The notes beneath the pieces were generated by a model. It was not told where the DNA came from. It did no database searches and worked only from the letters and a program-made list of their open reading frames with translations. Of a stretch of 64,000 nucleotides of DNA, positions 1 to 9,807 are shown piece by piece; the stretch's first letter is position 1; each line of letters opens with the position of its first letter. This DNA is from Sulfuricella sp. (lineage in GTDB: Bacteria > Pseudomonadota > Gammaproteobacteria > Burkholderiales > Sulfuricellaceae): positions 268,135 to 332,134 of the forward strand of contig JAHFRP010000002.1 in the NCBI GenBank assembly GCA_023266195.1. Direction: 5' to 3'. The translations under genes were made by a program, and so were the position numbers.

Positions 1-448
1 GGCCGACGTCAACTACCGCGGCTTCGCCATGGAATTCCGCATCAACGCCGAAGACCCGAAAAACGACTTCCTGCCCAGCTTTGGCCGCATCACCCGCTAC
101 TACGCCCCCGGCGGCCCCGGCGTGCGCACCGATGCGGCGATGTATTCCGGCTACGTCATCCCGCCCTATTACGATTCGATGTGCGCCAAACTCACCGTCT
201 GGAGCCTGACCTGGGAAGGCGTGGTCGAGCGCGGCAAGCGCGCCTTGAACGACATGGTGGTGTACGGGGTGAAAACCACCATTCCCTACTACCAGGAAAT
301 CATGAAACATCCGGAATTTCGCGCCGGCAAGTTCGACACCAGCTTCGTGGAAACCCACCCCGAACTCACCAATTACTCGGTCAGCCGCCCCAAGGAACTG
401 CTGGCGGCGGCCATTTCAGCCGCGATCGCGGCGCACGTGGGACTGTAA
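1..448 (+). CDS. Biotin carboxylase subunit of a two-subunit pyruvate carboxylase (5' partial)
   Basis: Only the last ~149 residues are present; the reading frame is open from the left edge of the window, so the start lies outside. The visible part (MEFRINAEDP, then GPGVRTD and a GYVIPPYYDSM segment) is the C-terminal end of the ATP-grasp/biotin carboxylase C domain found in AccC and PycA proteins, where Arg of the RINAEDP motif helps position bicarbonate and biotin. It would carboxylate biotin with ATP and bicarbonate in the cytoplasm. The next gene, 31 bp downstream on the same strand, encodes the carboxyltransferase and biotin carrier, which argues for the PycA half of pyruvate carboxylase rather than the AccC of acetyl-CoA carboxylase. 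The distinction is inference from context; the family call is secure. Confidence 0.88.
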   Translation, partial: ADVNYRGFAMEFRINAEDPKNDFLPSFGRITRYYAPGGPGVRTDAAMYSGYVIPPYYDSMCAKLTVWSLTWEGVVERGKRALNDMVVYGVKTTIPYYQEIMKHPEFRAGKFDTSFVETHPELTNYSVSRPKELLAAAISAAIAAHVGL

Positions 449-479
449 TTTCAACCATTCAAGAACCTTAGGATAGAGC

Positions 480-2345
480 ATGGCTAAAGTTTTCATCAGC
501 GACCTGGTACTGCGCGACGGACATCAATCCCTGATTGCAACCCGCATGCGCACCGAAGACATGCTGCCGATCTGCGCCAAGCTGGACAGCGTCGGCTTCT
601 GGTCGCTGGAAGCCTGGGGCGGCGCGACATTCGACGCCTGCGTCCGGTTCCTGCGCGAAGACCCGTGGGATCGCCTGAAGAAACTGCGCAAGGCGCTGCC
701 CAATACCCGGATTCAAATGCTGCTGCGCGGCCAGAACCTGCTCGGCTACCGTAATTACTCCGATGACGTGGTGCGCGCCTTCGTCAAGAAATCGGCCGAA
801 AACGGCGTGGACGTATTCCGCATTTTCGACGCCATGAACGACCTGCGCAATTTGCGCGTCTCCGTCGAGGCGGTCAAAGCCAGCGGCAAGGTCGCGGAAG
901 GCGCGATCAGCTATACCACCAGCCCGGTCCACGACATTCCCTATTTCGTCGGCCTGGCCCGCGAATTCGAAGCGATGGGCTGCGATACGCTTGCCATCAA
1001 GGACATGGCCGGCCTGCTCACCCCTGCCGTCACGGCGGAACTGGTCAAGGCGATCAAGGCCGCGGTGAACCTGCCGATCCATATGCACAGCCACGCCACT
1101 TCGGGCCTGTCGGCGATGTGCTTCCTCAAGGCGGTGGAAAACGGCGCCACCATCCTCGACACCTGCAACTCCGCTTTCGGCGAAGGCGCCAGCCATTCCT
1201 CCACGGAAAGCATCGTCGCGGCGCTGGCCGGCACCGAATACGACACCGGCTTGAGCCTGCCGCTGTTGCAGGAAATCACCGCCTATTTCCGCGAAGCGCG
1301 CAAGAAATACTGGCAGTTCGAGAGCGCGTTCACCGGCGTGGACACTCGCGTCCTGGTCAATCAGGTTCCCGGCGGCATGATCTCCAACCTGTCCAACCAG
1401 CTCAAGGAACAAGGCGCGCTGGACAAGATGGACCAGGTGCTGGAAGAAATTCCGCGGGTACGCGAGGATCTCGGCTTCCCGCCGCTGGTCACGCCGACCT
1501 CGCAAATCGTCGGCACCCAGGCGGTGCTGAACGTGCTGACCGGCGAACGCTACAAATCCGTCACCACCGAAGTAAAAAACTACTTGCAGGGGCGCTACGG
1601 CAAGGCGCCGGGCGAAGTCAATTCCCAGGTGCGCAACGTCGCCATCGGCAACGCCGAAATCATCGCCTGCCGCCCGGCCGACCTGCTGGAAGACGAGATG
1701 GACAAGCTGCGCGGCGAAATCGAAAATGTGGCGAAAAGCGAAGAGGACATCCTCACCTATGCCATGTTCCCGGAACTGGCCCGCACCTTCCTGCAGGAAC
1801 GCGCCGCCGGCACGTTGAAGCCGGAGCAACTGTTGCCGATCGGCACCAATCTCTCGTGCGGCCCGTTCTACTCGCCCAATGAATTCAACGTCACGCTGCA
1901 CGGCGAAACGTTCCATATCCACATCGCCGGCTCCGGCCGCCCCGGCGAAGAGCAGCGCCCCTTCTTCGTTTCGGTCGACGGCGTGCAGGAAGAGGTCATC
2001 GTCGAAGCCCTCAATGAGGTGGAGGTATTCGGCGGCATGGGCGGCATCGTCTCGGGCGGCAGCAGCAAGGCAAAAACCAAGGAAGGCGGCAAGAACGCCG
2101 GCGGCAGGCGCCCGCGCCCATCGCACCAGGGCCATGTCACCACCGCCATGCCCGGCACCATCGTGGACGTCCTGGTCGCCCCCGGCAAGAAGGTCAAGGC
2201 CGGCGACCCGGTGCTGGTGATAGAGGCGATGAAAATGGAAAACGAAGTCCAGGCGCCGATCGGCGGCACGGTGATCAACGTCTGGATCGCCAAGGGCGAC
2301 AGCGTCACGCCGGACGAAGCATTGGTCGAAATTCAGCCGGAATAA
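480..2345 (+). CDS. oadA: Pyruvate carboxylase subunit B / oxaloacetate decarboxylase alpha-type protein
   Basis: A 621-residue protein with an N-terminal HMGL-like carboxyltransferase TIM barrel (RDGHQSL at 12-18; metal-ligand HMHSHATSG region near 200), a central PYC/OADA domain, a Pro/Lys/Gly linker around 520-545 and a C-terminal biotinyl domain. The biotin site EAMKMEN is at 582-588, with Lys585 as the biotin attachment site. It would transfer carboxyl from biotin to pyruvate to form oxaloacetate. No membrane partners (OadB, OadG) follow, and a biotin carboxylase precedes it, so an anaplerotic pyruvate carboxylase is more likely than a sodium-pumping decarboxylase; many annotations nevertheless use oadA. 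An AGGATAGAG ribosome binding site precedes the ATG. Confidence 0.92.
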   Translation: MAKVFISDLVLRDGHQSLIATRMRTEDMLPICAKLDSVGFWSLEAWGGATFDACVRFLREDPWDRLKKLRKALPNTRIQMLLRGQNLLGYRNYSDDVVRAFVKKSAENGVDVFRIFDAMNDLRNLRVSVEAVKASGKVAEGAISYTTSPVHDIPYFVGLAREFEAMGCDTLAIKDMAGLLTPAVTAELVKAIKAAVNLPIHMHSHATSGLSAMCFLKAVENGATILDTCNSAFGEGASHSSTESIVAALAGTEYDTGLSLPLLQEITAYFREARKKYWQFESAFTGVDTRVLVNQVPGGMISNLSNQLKEQGALDKMDQVLEEIPRVREDLGFPPLVTPTSQIVGTQAVLNVLTGERYKSVTTEVKNYLQGRYGKAPGEVNSQVRNVAIGNAEIIACRPADLLEDEMDKLRGEIENVAKSEEDILTYAMFPELARTFLQERAAGTLKPEQLLPIGTNLSCGPFYSPNEFNVTLHGETFHIHIAGSGRPGEEQRPFFVSVDGVQEEVIVEALNEVEVFGGMGGIVSGGSSKAKTKEGGKNAGGRRPRPSHQGHVTTAMPGTIVDVLVAPGKKVKAGDPVLVIEAMKMENEVQAPIGGTVINVWIAKGDSVTPDEALVEIQPE

Positions 2346-2409
2346 AAAACAAAGCCTGCGTCCCGAGTCCACAACTCGGGCTCGGCATTCGCCACTTGGA
2401 ACCTATAAC

Positions 2410-2985
2410 TTGAAACTCATCCTTGCTTCCACCTCCCCTTATCGGCGCGAACTGCTCGCCCGACTCAAGCTCCCCTTCGAAGTTTGCTCGCCGGAAGTGG
2501 ACGAAACGCCGCTGCCGGGCGAAGCGCCCGAGCAGACCGCCCACCGCCTTGCCATCGCCAAGGCCAAATCGCCGGCAGTCGATTTTCCCGACGCGCTGAT
2601 CATCGGCTCCGACCAGGTCGCCACGCTCGACGGCCAGCAACTGGGCAAGCCGCATACGCACGACAACGCCGTCAAGCAGCTGTCCATGATGCGCGGCAGG
2701 AGCGTGATCTTTCACACCGCGCTCTGCCTCTACAACAGCCGCAGCGGCAGCATACAGTCGCAAGTCGTCCCGTTCGAGGTGCACTTTCGCAACTTGAGCG
2801 ACGATCGGATCGAGCGCTACCTGGTCAAGGAGCAGCCCTACAACTGCGCCGGCAGCGCCAAGTCGGAAGGGCTGGGTATCGCCCTGATCGAGAAAATGAG
2901 CGGAGACGACCCCAACGCCCTGATCGGGCTGCCGCTGATCGCGCTGGTGACGATGCTGGAAAACGAAGGCTTGGCCGTCATCTGA
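2410..2985 (+). CDS. yceF: Maf/YceF family nucleotide pyrophosphatase (7-methyl-GTP type)
   Basis: The 191-residue protein starts with [15 protein letters not shown], contains DETP at 31-34 and the catalytic-Asp motif IGSDQV with Asp68, and ends with [11 protein letters not shown]. These are the marks of the Maf family, and the overall likeness is to YceF (m7GTP pyrophosphatase) rather than YhdE (dTTP/UTP pyrophosphatase). It would hydrolyse non-canonical or modified nucleotides to the monophosphate and pyrophosphate. The start is TTG, chosen because KLILASTSP is the family's N-terminus; a GGAA sits about 9 bp upstream. Its stop overlaps the next start (TGATG), so the two genes are translationally coupled. 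Substrate preference is inferred from resemblance. Confidence 0.88.
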   Translation: MKLILASTSPYRRELLARLKLPFEVCSPEVDETPLPGEAPEQTAHRLAIAKAKSPAVDFPDALIIGSDQVATLDGQQLGKPHTHDNAVKQLSMMRGRSVIFHTALCLYNSRSGSIQSQVVPFEVHFRNLSDDRIERYLVKEQPYNCAGSAKSEGLGIALIEKMSGDDPNALIGLPLIALVTMLENEGLAVI

Positions 2986-3704
2986 TGGCTGCCGGCACGC
3001 TCTACCTGATCCCCACCACGCTGGGCGAAAGCGCGCTATCGCTGGTCATTCCCGAAGAGGTGCGCCGAATCGCCGCCGCACTGAGCGTGTTTGTCGCGGA
3101 AAACCCCAAGACCGCCCGGCAATTCCTGAAGCTGCTGGAACCGGCCACGCCGCTGCAGGACATCCAGATTTTCACCCTCGACAAGCACACCCGCCCCGAG
3201 CAACTGGAGCAGTTCCTGCAACCGGCCCTATCCGGCAAGGACATCGGCCTGGTATCGGAGGCGGGCTGCCCCGCCGTCGCCGATCCCGGCGCCCTGCTGG
3301 TACGCCTCGCGCATAAGAAACGGATCAGGGTGGCGCCGCTGGTCGGGCCGTCCTCGATTCTGCTGGCGCTGATGGCATCGGGCATGAACGGACAAGCCTT
3401 CGCGTTCCACGGCTACATCCCGATTCAGAAGGCGGAGCGCTGCAAAAGGATTACCGAACTGGAGAAAGAATCGGCAAGCCGGAACCAGACCCAGATTTTC
3501 ATCGAAGCGCCCTACCGCAACCAGCCGCTGCTTGAAGACATCGTCCAGACCTGCGAACCCGGCACCGAACTGTGCATCGCCACCGACCTGACCCTTGCCA
3601 CCGAGCAAATCGAAACCCGCACCATCGGCGCCTGGCGCAAGAACCTGCCGGACATCAACAAGAAACCGACGATTTTTTTGCTTTATCGGCCACGCGCCAA
3701 ATAG
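2985..3704 (+). CDS. SAM-dependent methyltransferase, tetrapyrrole methylase fold (RsmI-like)
   Basis: A 239-residue protein starting [15 protein letters not shown] at the ATG that overlaps the yceF stop codon; the frame is open far upstream, but that part is antisense-like shadow of yceF. It carries the family's glycine/acid motif as SEAGCPAVADPG (near 87-98) and a VGPSS motif (near 122-126), which bind S-adenosylmethionine in the Cobalamin/porphyrin methylase fold. RsmI, the best known relative, methylates the ribose of C1402 in 16S rRNA, but this protein is shorter and its N-terminus reads LYLIPTTLG instead of the usual LYVVATPIGN, so it is probably a paralogue with an unknown substrate. 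Confidence 0.8.
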   Translation: MAAGTLYLIPTTLGESALSLVIPEEVRRIAAALSVFVAENPKTARQFLKLLEPATPLQDIQIFTLDKHTRPEQLEQFLQPALSGKDIGLVSEAGCPAVADPGALLVRLAHKKRIRVAPLVGPSSILLALMASGMNGQAFAFHGYIPIQKAERCKRITELEKESASRNQTQIFIEAPYRNQPLLEDIVQTCEPGTELCIATDLTLATEQIETRTIGAWRKNLPDINKKPTIFLLYRPRAK

Positions 3705-3763
3705 TTGCCGCCCATCAAGCCAGGGGCAGCGCGGCGCGACGCCGTCAACTTTTCCGCGGGCAT

Positions 3764-4006
3764 TTAGCGCCAGACTTCTTCGAACGACGAAATCCAGTCC
3801 AGCCGAATTTCGTCCTCGCCGCCGTCTTCGCGGCGAAATTTCAGCCACTCCGCACCATTGCGGGTGGCCACGTCCAACGGCAGCACCCGCTCCGCCCTGT
3901 CCTGCCCCGCCTGGTTGTATCGCAGTCTCAGCGGAATCCGGCGCAGCACGCTGAATTCCAGCCGTTCGTGCAGGATGCAGGCAATCGGCTGGTAAATCTC
4001 GGCCAC
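3764..4006 (-). CDS. Rho-binding antiterminator (Rof/YaeO)-like small protein
   Basis: An 80-residue protein read from a GTG codon two bases after the sppA stop. YQPIAC near the start, a central short beta region and the C-terminal EIRLDWISSFEEV match the layout of Rof (YaeO), the small Sm-like protein that binds Rho and blocks its RNA site (E. coli Rof has YQPINC, then LRLDKITSF). Similarity is limited to this pattern, so the function is inferred. No clear ribosome binding site is visible before the GTG, and reinitiation after sppA is likely; a longer in-frame reading exists upstream but is the shadow of sppA. It is the last gene of the leftward rluC-HAD-sppA group. Confidence 0.6.
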   Translation of the reverse strand: MAEIYQPIACILHERLEFSVLRRIPLRLRYNQAGQDRAERVLPLDVATRNGAEWLKFRREDGGEDEIRLDWISSFEEVWR

Positions 4007-4008
4007 GA

Positions 4009-4953
4009 TCAGCGCAATGCCATGCCTGTCGTTTTCGCCAGCGGGTTGACGAAACTCGCCGCGGCGGCGCCGAAACGCTTGGCGAAGCGCTCGGCCAGGC
4101 CTTCCTGCGGCGTGAAGTCGACGATATCCTCGGCCTTGATCACTTCCCGCGCCACGTAGTCCGCGCTGCCGATCGCGTCGGCCAGGCCGAGCTGGATGCT
4201 TTTTTCGCCGCTCCAAATGAGTCCGCTGAACATTTCCGGCGTTTCCTTCAGGCGCTTGCCCCGCCCCTGGCGTACCACAGCGATGAATTGCTGGTGGATT
4301 TCGTTCAGCATTTTCTGGGCGTATTCCCTCTGTGTCTCGTTCATCGGCGAGAACGGATCGAGAAATCCCTTATTCTCTCCCGCCGTCAACAGGCGGCGCT
4401 CGACCCCGAGTTTCTGCATCGTGCCGGTGAAGCCGAAACCGTCCATCAGCACGCCGATGGAGCCGACGAGGCTGGCCTTGTCGACGTAAATGCGGTCGGC
4501 GGCGACGGCCGCATAATAGCCGCCCGAGGCGCAGATATCCTCGACCACCGCGTAAAGTGGAATGTTCGGGTACTTTGCTTTCAAACGGCGGATTTCGTCG
4601 TTGATGTAGCCGGCCTGCACCGGGCTGCCGCCGGGGCTGTCGATCAGCAGGATAATGCCCTGGGTGCCCTTGTCCTTGAACGCCTCGCGCAGCCCGCCAA
4701 TCACCCGGTCGGCATCGGTTTCCCCGCCTGCGGCGATGACGCCGCGCAGCTCCACCAGCGCGGTGTGCTTGCCGGTAAGCGGCACCTCGCCCTTGTTGAA
4801 CCAGCCCATGACCGCGAACAGCACGATAAACAGGAAGATGAAGGTCAGCATCCGGAAGAAAATCGTCCATTGCCGCGCCCGGCGTTGTTCCTGCAAGGCG
4901 GACAGCGCCAGTTTCTCCAGGGTTTGCCGTTCCCAGCTTTCGGGGTCAGCCAT
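4009..4953 (-). CDS. sppA: Signal peptide peptidase SppA-type serine protease (S49)
   Basis: A 314-residue membrane protein: cytoplasmic N-terminus, one transmembrane segment at about 31-52, then the S49 protease domain. The nucleophile is Ser143 in the CASGGYY motif and the general base Lys195 in ENKGFLDPFSP; their 52-residue spacing equals that of the Ser/Lys dyad of Bacillus SppA. It would degrade leftover signal peptides or other membrane peptides on the outer face of the inner membrane. The start was taken at the ATG before ADPESWERQ because AAAGGA lies 6 bp upstream; the frame is open for 48 bp more but that would run towards the upstream HAD gene. It lies 40 bp after the HAD gene. Confidence 0.9.
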   Translation of the reverse strand: MADPESWERQTLEKLALSALQEQRRARQWTIFFRMLTFIFLFIVLFAVMGWFNKGEVPLTGKHTALVELRGVIAAGGETDADRVIGGLREAFKDKGTQGIILLIDSPGGSPVQAGYINDEIRRLKAKYPNIPLYAVVEDICASGGYYAAVAADRIYVDKASLVGSIGVLMDGFGFTGTMQKLGVERRLLTAGENKGFLDPFSPMNETQREYAQKMLNEIHQQFIAVVRQGRGKRLKETPEMFSGLIWSGEKSIQLGLADAIGSADYVAREVIKAEDIVDFTPQEGLAERFAKRFGAAAASFVNPLAKTTGMALR

Positions 4954-4993
4954 GGTCATCCTTTCAATGTCATAATCGGTTTGAATTTTAACA

Positions 4994-5650
4994 TCAGGCA
5001 TGAAGGCTTAGCCACCTGCCCAGTTCGCCGAAATCCCCGGCACAGGCGAGCGGCGACAGCGCCATCAGGTTTTCCCGCGGATGCGCGCCATAGCTGGCGC
5101 CAACCGCCGCCACACCGGCATTCTGCGCCATTTGCAGGTCGTGGCTGGTATCGCCGATCATCAGGGTGCGCGCCGGCGTTACGCCGAATTCGTCCATGAG
5201 TTCCAGCAGCATGCAAGGGTGCGGCTTGGAAAAACATTCGTCGGTGCAACGCGAGCCATGAAAATATCGCCCCAGGCCGGTCTGCTGAAGCACGCTGTCC
5301 AGGCCGCGCCGCCCCTTGCCGGTCGCTATGGCAAGAAAAAATCCCTCGCCGTGCAGCGCCGCGATGGTCTCGGCCACGCCGTCGAACAAGGGAATCTCCG
5401 CATCCCGCGACAAATAATGGTGGCGATAGCGCTCGACCAACGCCGCGTAGTCGGAACCGGGCAGCGCGGGAAACAGCGCCGCAATCGCCTCGTTCAGCCC
5501 CAGCCCGATAATGTGCCTCGCCTCGCCGTCGCTTGGCGCCGTCAAGCCGAGATCCCGGCTGGCGCTCTGGATCGAGAACGCGATGGCCCCCGCCGAATCC
5601 ATCAGCGTGCCGTCCCAGTCGAATACCAGTAAATCGAATTGCTTGGGCAT
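4994..5650 (-). CDS. HAD-IA family hydrolase (phosphoglycolate phosphatase-like)
   Basis: A 218-residue haloacid dehalogenase protein. Motif I is DWDGTLMDS with Asp11 as nucleophile and Asp13 as acid/base, motif II is the ATGKGRRG segment, motif III the Lys of SKPHP and motif IV GDTSHDLQMA. The helical cap between motifs I and II makes it subclass IA, the group of Gph and many sugar phosphatases. The substrate cannot be read from the sequence. It starts 2 bp after the rluC stop and lies upstream of sppA, a common arrangement in this bacterial group. Confidence 0.85.
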   Translation of the reverse strand: MPKQFDLLVFDWDGTLMDSAGAIAFSIQSASRDLGLTAPSDGEARHIIGLGLNEAIAALFPALPGSDYAALVERYRHHYLSRDAEIPLFDGVAETIAALHGEGFFLAIATGKGRRGLDSVLQQTGLGRYFHGSRCTDECFSKPHPCMLLELMDEFGVTPARTLMIGDTSHDLQMAQNAGVAAVGASYGAHPRENLMALSPLACAGDFGELGRWLSLHA

Positions 5651-5652
5651 AA

Positions 5653-6609
5653 TTAAGTTATTACGGATTCCAGGCTCCGCAAGAAGGACTCCAGCTCGTC
5701 TGGCAGCGGCGCTTCCAGGCAGAGCATCTCGCCGGTCAGCGGGTGTTTGAAGGCCAGCCGGCGAGCATGCAGGAACATGCGTTTCAAGCCGAGCTTTTGC
5801 AGCGCCTTATTGAGCGGAAAATCGCCGTACTTGTCGTCGCCCGCGATCGGAAAATCCAGATGTGCCAGATGCACGCGGATTTGATGGGTGCGCCCGGTTT
5901 TGAGTTCCGCCTCGAGCAAACTGAATTCCGCCCAGATTTTCTGCAGGGTGAAAATCGTATGCGCCGACTGGCCTTCTTCGCTCACCCTGACCCGGCGCTC
6001 GCCGGCAGGCGTCAGGTACTTGTGCAGGGGAAATCGCACCTGCTGCCTGGCATTGCGCCAGACACCGCGGACCAGGGCGAAATAGCGTTTTTCCGTTTCG
6101 CCATCGCGCATGGCCCGATGCATTTCGGTCAATGCGCTGCGTTTCTTTGCCAGCAGCAGCACGCCGGAAGTCTCCCGGTCCAGCCGGTGGACCAGCTCAA
6201 GAAACTTGAATTCCGGGTGCTCCAGGCGCAGTTGCTCGATTACGCCGCGGCTCACGCCGCTGCCGCCGTGCACCGCGATGCCGGCCGGCTTGTCGATCGC
6301 CAGCAGGGCGTCGTCCTGATACAGGATATGGCGGGAAAGCTGCGGCGCGGGCGAGCTCCACGCCTCTCCACCAGCGGCCGGCTGGGCCGTGCGTATCGGC
6401 GGGATGCGCAGCACGTCGCCGGTTTGCAGGCGGCAGGTGGCGTCGATGCGTTTGCTGTTGACGCGCACCTCCCCGCTACGCAGGATGCGGTAGATGTGGC
6501 TTTTCGGAACCCCCTTCAGGTGTTTGAACAGGAAATTATCGATGCGCTGGGATTCGCCATTTTCATCGATTGTGATCCACGATACAGATTCTTTGCTTAT
6601 CTCATTCAA
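5653..6609 (-). CDS. rluC: 23S rRNA pseudouridine synthase RluC
   Basis: A 318-residue protein with an N-terminal S4 RNA-binding domain (RIDNFLFKHLKGVPKSHIYR, then GEVRVN) and a RluA-type catalytic domain with HRLDRETSG, where Asp144 is the catalytic aspartate. The close match of the S4 part and of AVHGGSGVSRGVIE to E. coli RluC supports the assignment to positions 955, 2504 and 2580 of 23S rRNA. Translation appears to start at TTG: the only nearby ATG is out of frame, and a start further in would cut into the conserved RIDNF segment. It is the first gene of the leftward group and diverges from rne. Confidence 0.9.
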   Translation of the reverse strand: MNEISKESVSWITIDENGESQRIDNFLFKHLKGVPKSHIYRILRSGEVRVNSKRIDATCRLQTGDVLRIPPIRTAQPAAGGEAWSSPAPQLSRHILYQDDALLAIDKPAGIAVHGGSGVSRGVIEQLRLEHPEFKFLELVHRLDRETSGVLLLAKKRSALTEMHRAMRDGETEKRYFALVRGVWRNARQQVRFPLHKYLTPAGERRVRVSEEGQSAHTIFTLQKIWAEFSLLEAELKTGRTHQIRVHLAHLDFPIAGDDKYGDFPLNKALQKLGLKRMFLHARRLAFKHPLTGEMLCLEAPLPDELESFLRSLESVIT

Positions 6610-6967
6610 TTTGCTTATACTTCGTGTTTGCGCTGGGTGAAACGGCCCCGAAATCCGCCGTTGCCAAGGCGATTCATGGACACCGGATTCAGAATCGGCC
6701 GCTACCAGCCAAAAAATCCTGTTGGTTAATTTCGCTCACCACAACAAAGTAGCGATAGTAAACGAATTGCGCGCTCGAAGCACTTACAGATTTCCGGTCT
6801 CGTCGTTTAGGCGGGCCCCAGATAATGACAAATCCGCACCTCAGGCTTGATTTTTTACCGTAAATATAGCGAATCTTATCATTTACATAGCTCGTTCAAT
6901 ATTACGCCAGCCAGTTTAGCGTAGCGGTTTGTCTCCCCGTGTGAAAAGAGCGCGGGAGAATAAAATA
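6610..6967 (+). other. rluC-rne intergenic region and rne leader
   Basis: This 358-bp stretch holds no supported gene. It contains a candidate promoter for rne at 6854-6882 and a roughly 80-nt leader. In the last part, 6932-6937 can pair with 6954-6959, which includes the rne Shine-Dalgarno GGGAG. The rluC promoter must also lie here; a TATAAG about 17 bp from TTTCAC on the minus strand is possible but weak. Confidence 0.6.
6854..6882 (+). promoter_or_regulatory. Candidate sigma-70 promoter for rne
   Basis: TTTACC at 6854-6859, a 17-bp spacer and TATCAT at 6877-6882. The -10 box matches consensus at five of six positions and the -35 at four of six. Transcription would begin near 6889, giving a leader of about 80 nt. 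Found by reading only; no other site in the gap scores as well by eye. Confidence 0.45.
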
Positions 6968-9748
6968 ATGAAACGCATGTTGTTTAATGCGACGCAGGCC
7001 GAAGAGCTGCGCGTCGCCATCGTCGAAGGTCAAAAGCTCGTTGACCTCGACATCGAATCAGCCGGTAAAGAGCAGCGTAAAAGCAACATCTACAAGGGCG
7101 TCATCACCCGCATCGAACCCAGCCTGGAAGCCGCCTTCGTCGATTACGGCACCGACCGGCACGGCTTTCTCCCGTTCAAGGAAATCTCCCGCAGCAACTT
7201 CCTCAACGCGGAAAGCGTGGACGTCTCCCGCGCCCGTATCCAGGACGTCCTGAAAGAAGGCCAGGAGCTGATCGTACAGGTCGAGAAGGACGAACGCGGC
7301 AACAAGGGCGCCGCCCTCACCACCTTCATCAGCCTGGCCGGCCGCTATCTGGTCCTGATGCCCAACAACCCGCGCGGCGGCGGCGTTTCGCGCCGCATCG
7401 AAGGCGAAGAGCGCAACGAGCTGCGCGACATCATGGCTCAGCTCGACGTTCCCGCCGGCATGAGCATCATCGCCCGCACCGCCGGCATCGGGCGTTCGCA
7501 GGAAGAGCTGCAATGGGATCTGAACTACCTGATGCAGCTGTGGCGCGCGATCGAAAACGCCTCGCAACAGCAAAGCGGCGCCTTCCTGATCTACCAGGAA
7601 GGCAGCCTGGTGATCCGCGCCATCCGCGACCTTTTCCAGCCGGATATCGGCGAGATCCTGATCGACACTGAAGCCGTCTACGACCAGGCCGTGCAGTTCA
7701 TGAGCCACGTCATGCCCAACAACGTGAACAAGGTCAAGCTGTACCGCGACAACGTGCCGCTGTTCTCGCGCTTCCAGATCGAACACCAGATCGAGACCGC
7801 TTTTGCGCGCGAGGTCGGCCTGCCCTCCGGCGGCGCCATCGTGATCGACCATACGGAAGCCCTGGTTTCGGTGGACGTCAACTCCGCCCGCGCCACGCGC
7901 GGCTCCGACATCGAACAGACCGCCTTCAACACCAATCTCGAAGCCGCCGACGAAGTGGCGCGCCAATTGCGCCTGCGCGACCTGGGCGGCCTGGTGGTGA
8001 TCGACTTCATCGACATGGAGAGCACCCGCAACCAGCGCGAGGTGGAAAATCGCCTGCGCGACGCCCTGCACCATGACCGCGCCCGCGTCCAGACCGGCAA
8101 GATTTCCCGCTTCGGCCTGCTCGAACTGTCGCGCCAGCGCCTGCAGCCCTCGCTGGGCGAGACCAGCCATATCGGCTGCCCGCGCTGCAACGGCACCGGC
8201 CATATTCGCGGCACCGAATCCTCCGCCCTGCACATCCTGCGCATCCTTCAGGAAGAGGCGATGAAGGACAACACCGCCGCAGTCCACGTTCAGGTGCCGG
8301 TGGACGTCGCCACTTTCCTGCTCAATGAAAAACGCGGCGAAATCCACGAAATCGAAACGCGGTTCCGGACCGGCATCACACTGATCCCGAACATCCATAT
8401 GGAAACGCCGAACTATTCCATCATCCGGCGCCGTCACGAGGAATTAGGCGGCGAAGACATGCCCAGCTACCGCATGGTGGACCAGCCGGCAGACGCGGAC
8501 GAAGAAAAAACCGCGTCGGCGGAAGCCAAGCCACAGCGCCAGCTGGCCGCCGTGCGCGGCATCACGCCGGCGCAACCGGCACCGATCGTCGCCGAGAACA
8601 AGGAAAAAGAAACGCAGACCTGGCTGGGCAAGATCAAGGGCTGGTTCCAGAATCTGGGCGCAGCCAAGGAAGAAGAGGTCGTCAAGCCCAAGCCGCGCCC
8701 GGCAAGAAACGAAAAACGCCGCGAACCGCGCGAACCCCGGCGCGGCGATGGCGAACGCGGCGAATCCCGGCGCGGCGAAAGCCATAACGGCGAGCGTAAC
8801 GGAGGACGTGCGGAGGGCCGCGGCGGAGAACGCGGCGAGAGTCGTGAACGCAATGAAGGTCGCGGCGGAGAACGCAACGAAGGCCGTGAGCGCGGCGAAC
8901 GAGGCGAGAATCGTGGCGGCCAAAAACAACGCGGCCCCCAGCCATCGATGAAGAAAGAAGCGGCAACGGAAGCCGCCCCGGTTGCCGTCACCGCCGCTCC
9001 GGCGGAAAGAACCGGCGAAAGCGAAGCGCAGGAGCCTCGCAGCAGGCGCGGTCGGCGCGGTGGCCGGCGCGAACGCGGTGAGCGTGGCGAACGTCAGGAA
9101 TCGCCGCGCAACGTTGCGGAAGACGCGGAAAGCCAGGCCGTTGTCGCGGTCGAAGCGTCTGCTCCCGTAGCTGCAACCCGACAAGCGGCGGAAATTGCTC
9201 CGGCACAAGAGGCAGTTGCAGAACCCGTGCAGGAAGCAATTGCGGCGGCAGTTGAAACGATTACCGCCCCGACAGCCGAGCCGGCAATTGAGATAAAAGC
9301 GGAAACACCGCCAGCCGTTGAGGCAGCGTCGGAGACGCCTGCTCAGCCGGTGGTTGCGGCAGAGCCCGAGACGCCCGTCCAGCCGGCGGCCGCGGGGAAA
9401 ACTGCGGCAGCATTGCCGGTAGCTCAGTCAGAACCCGTTGCAGCGGTTAAAGTTGAAGCAGTGCCCGTCGCTACAGTTCCGGCGGAAGCGATTACAGCCG
9501 CACCGGCTGCCATCGCCGAAGCCACGCAAGAGCCCACCAGCAAGCCGCGTGCTCCACGCCGCCGCGCACCTGCTGCTGAGCAATCCGCCAGCGGCTTGGT
9601 CCAGGTCGAAACCAGCCAGGACAGAATCAAGCCGGTTGCGGTTGAAGCAGCGCAAGCCGGCGAGCCGAAACCCCGTACGCGCCGCGCTCCGCGCCCGAAA
9701 ATCGTGGCGGAAAGCACGCCGCTGGTTCAGATCGAAACGCGCAAGTAA
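6968..9748 (+). CDS. rne: Ribonuclease E
   Basis: A 926-residue protein. The catalytic half has the S1 RNA-binding domain at about 39-125, the DNase I-like subdomain with [13 protein letters not shown] and the IDFIDM segment carrying the metal-binding aspartates, and the Zn-link CPRCNGTG with Cys404 and Cys407, the same numbering as E. coli RNase E. The C-terminal half is disordered: an Arg/Gly/Glu-rich RNA-binding stretch near 580-665, further Arg-rich clusters, then Ala/Pro/Glu-rich sequence and two short LVQ(V/I)ET motifs at the very end. It would cleave mRNA and rRNA precursors and scaffold the degradosome; the tail motifs are candidate partner-binding sites. The start is the ATG after GGGAGA; an in-frame upstream ATG at 6929 lacks a binding site. 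Confidence 0.95.
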   Translation: MKRMLFNATQAEELRVAIVEGQKLVDLDIESAGKEQRKSNIYKGVITRIEPSLEAAFVDYGTDRHGFLPFKEISRSNFLNAESVDVSRARIQDVLKEGQELIVQVEKDERGNKGAALTTFISLAGRYLVLMPNNPRGGGVSRRIEGEERNELRDIMAQLDVPAGMSIIARTAGIGRSQEELQWDLNYLMQLWRAIENASQQQSGAFLIYQEGSLVIRAIRDLFQPDIGEILIDTEAVYDQAVQFMSHVMPNNVNKVKLYRDNVPLFSRFQIEHQIETAFAREVGLPSGGAIVIDHTEALVSVDVNSARATRGSDIEQTAFNTNLEAADEVARQLRLRDLGGLVVIDFIDMESTRNQREVENRLRDALHHDRARVQTGKISRFGLLELSRQRLQPSLGETSHIGCPRCNGTGHIRGTESSALHILRILQEEAMKDNTAAVHVQVPVDVATFLLNEKRGEIHEIETRFRTGITLIPNIHMETPNYSIIRRRHEELGGEDMPSYRMVDQPADADEEKTASAEAKPQRQLAAVRGITPAQPAPIVAENKEKETQTWLGKIKGWFQNLGAAKEEEVVKPKPRPARNEKRREPREPRRGDGERGESRRGESHNGERNGGRAEGRGGERGESRERNEGRGGERNEGRERGERGENRGGQKQRGPQPSMKKEAATEAAPVAVTAAPAERTGESEAQEPRSRRGRRGGRRERGERGERQESPRNVAEDAESQAVVAVEASAPVAATRQAAEIAPAQEAVAEPVQEAIAAAVETITAPTAEPAIEIKAETPPAVEAASETPAQPVVAAEPETPVQPAAAGKTAAALPVAQSEPVAAVKVEAVPVATVPAEAITAAPAAIAEATQEPTSKPRAPRRRAPAAEQSASGLVQVETSQDRIKPVAVEAAQAGEPKPRTRRAPRPKIVAESTPLVQIETRK

Positions 9749-9766
9749 ATCCGCTAGTCGACCATG

Positions 9767-9797
9767 AGAAACGCCGGCCTTAAAAGCCGGCGTTTCT
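9767..9797. terminator. Bidirectional terminator between rne and the LMW phosphatase gene
   Basis: A perfect 12-bp stem (AGAAACGCCGGC with GCCGGCGTTTCT) and a 7-nt loop lies between the convergent genes. T-rich tails are short, so termination strength is uncertain, but position and symmetry fit. Confidence 0.7.
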
Positions 9798-9807
9798 GCT
9801 TGAACGT

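Noticed and set aside
468..2372. Long minus-strand frame opposite the pyruvate carboxylase gene
   Set aside because: Antisense shadow of a GC-rich gene; the plus-strand protein has all family motifs.
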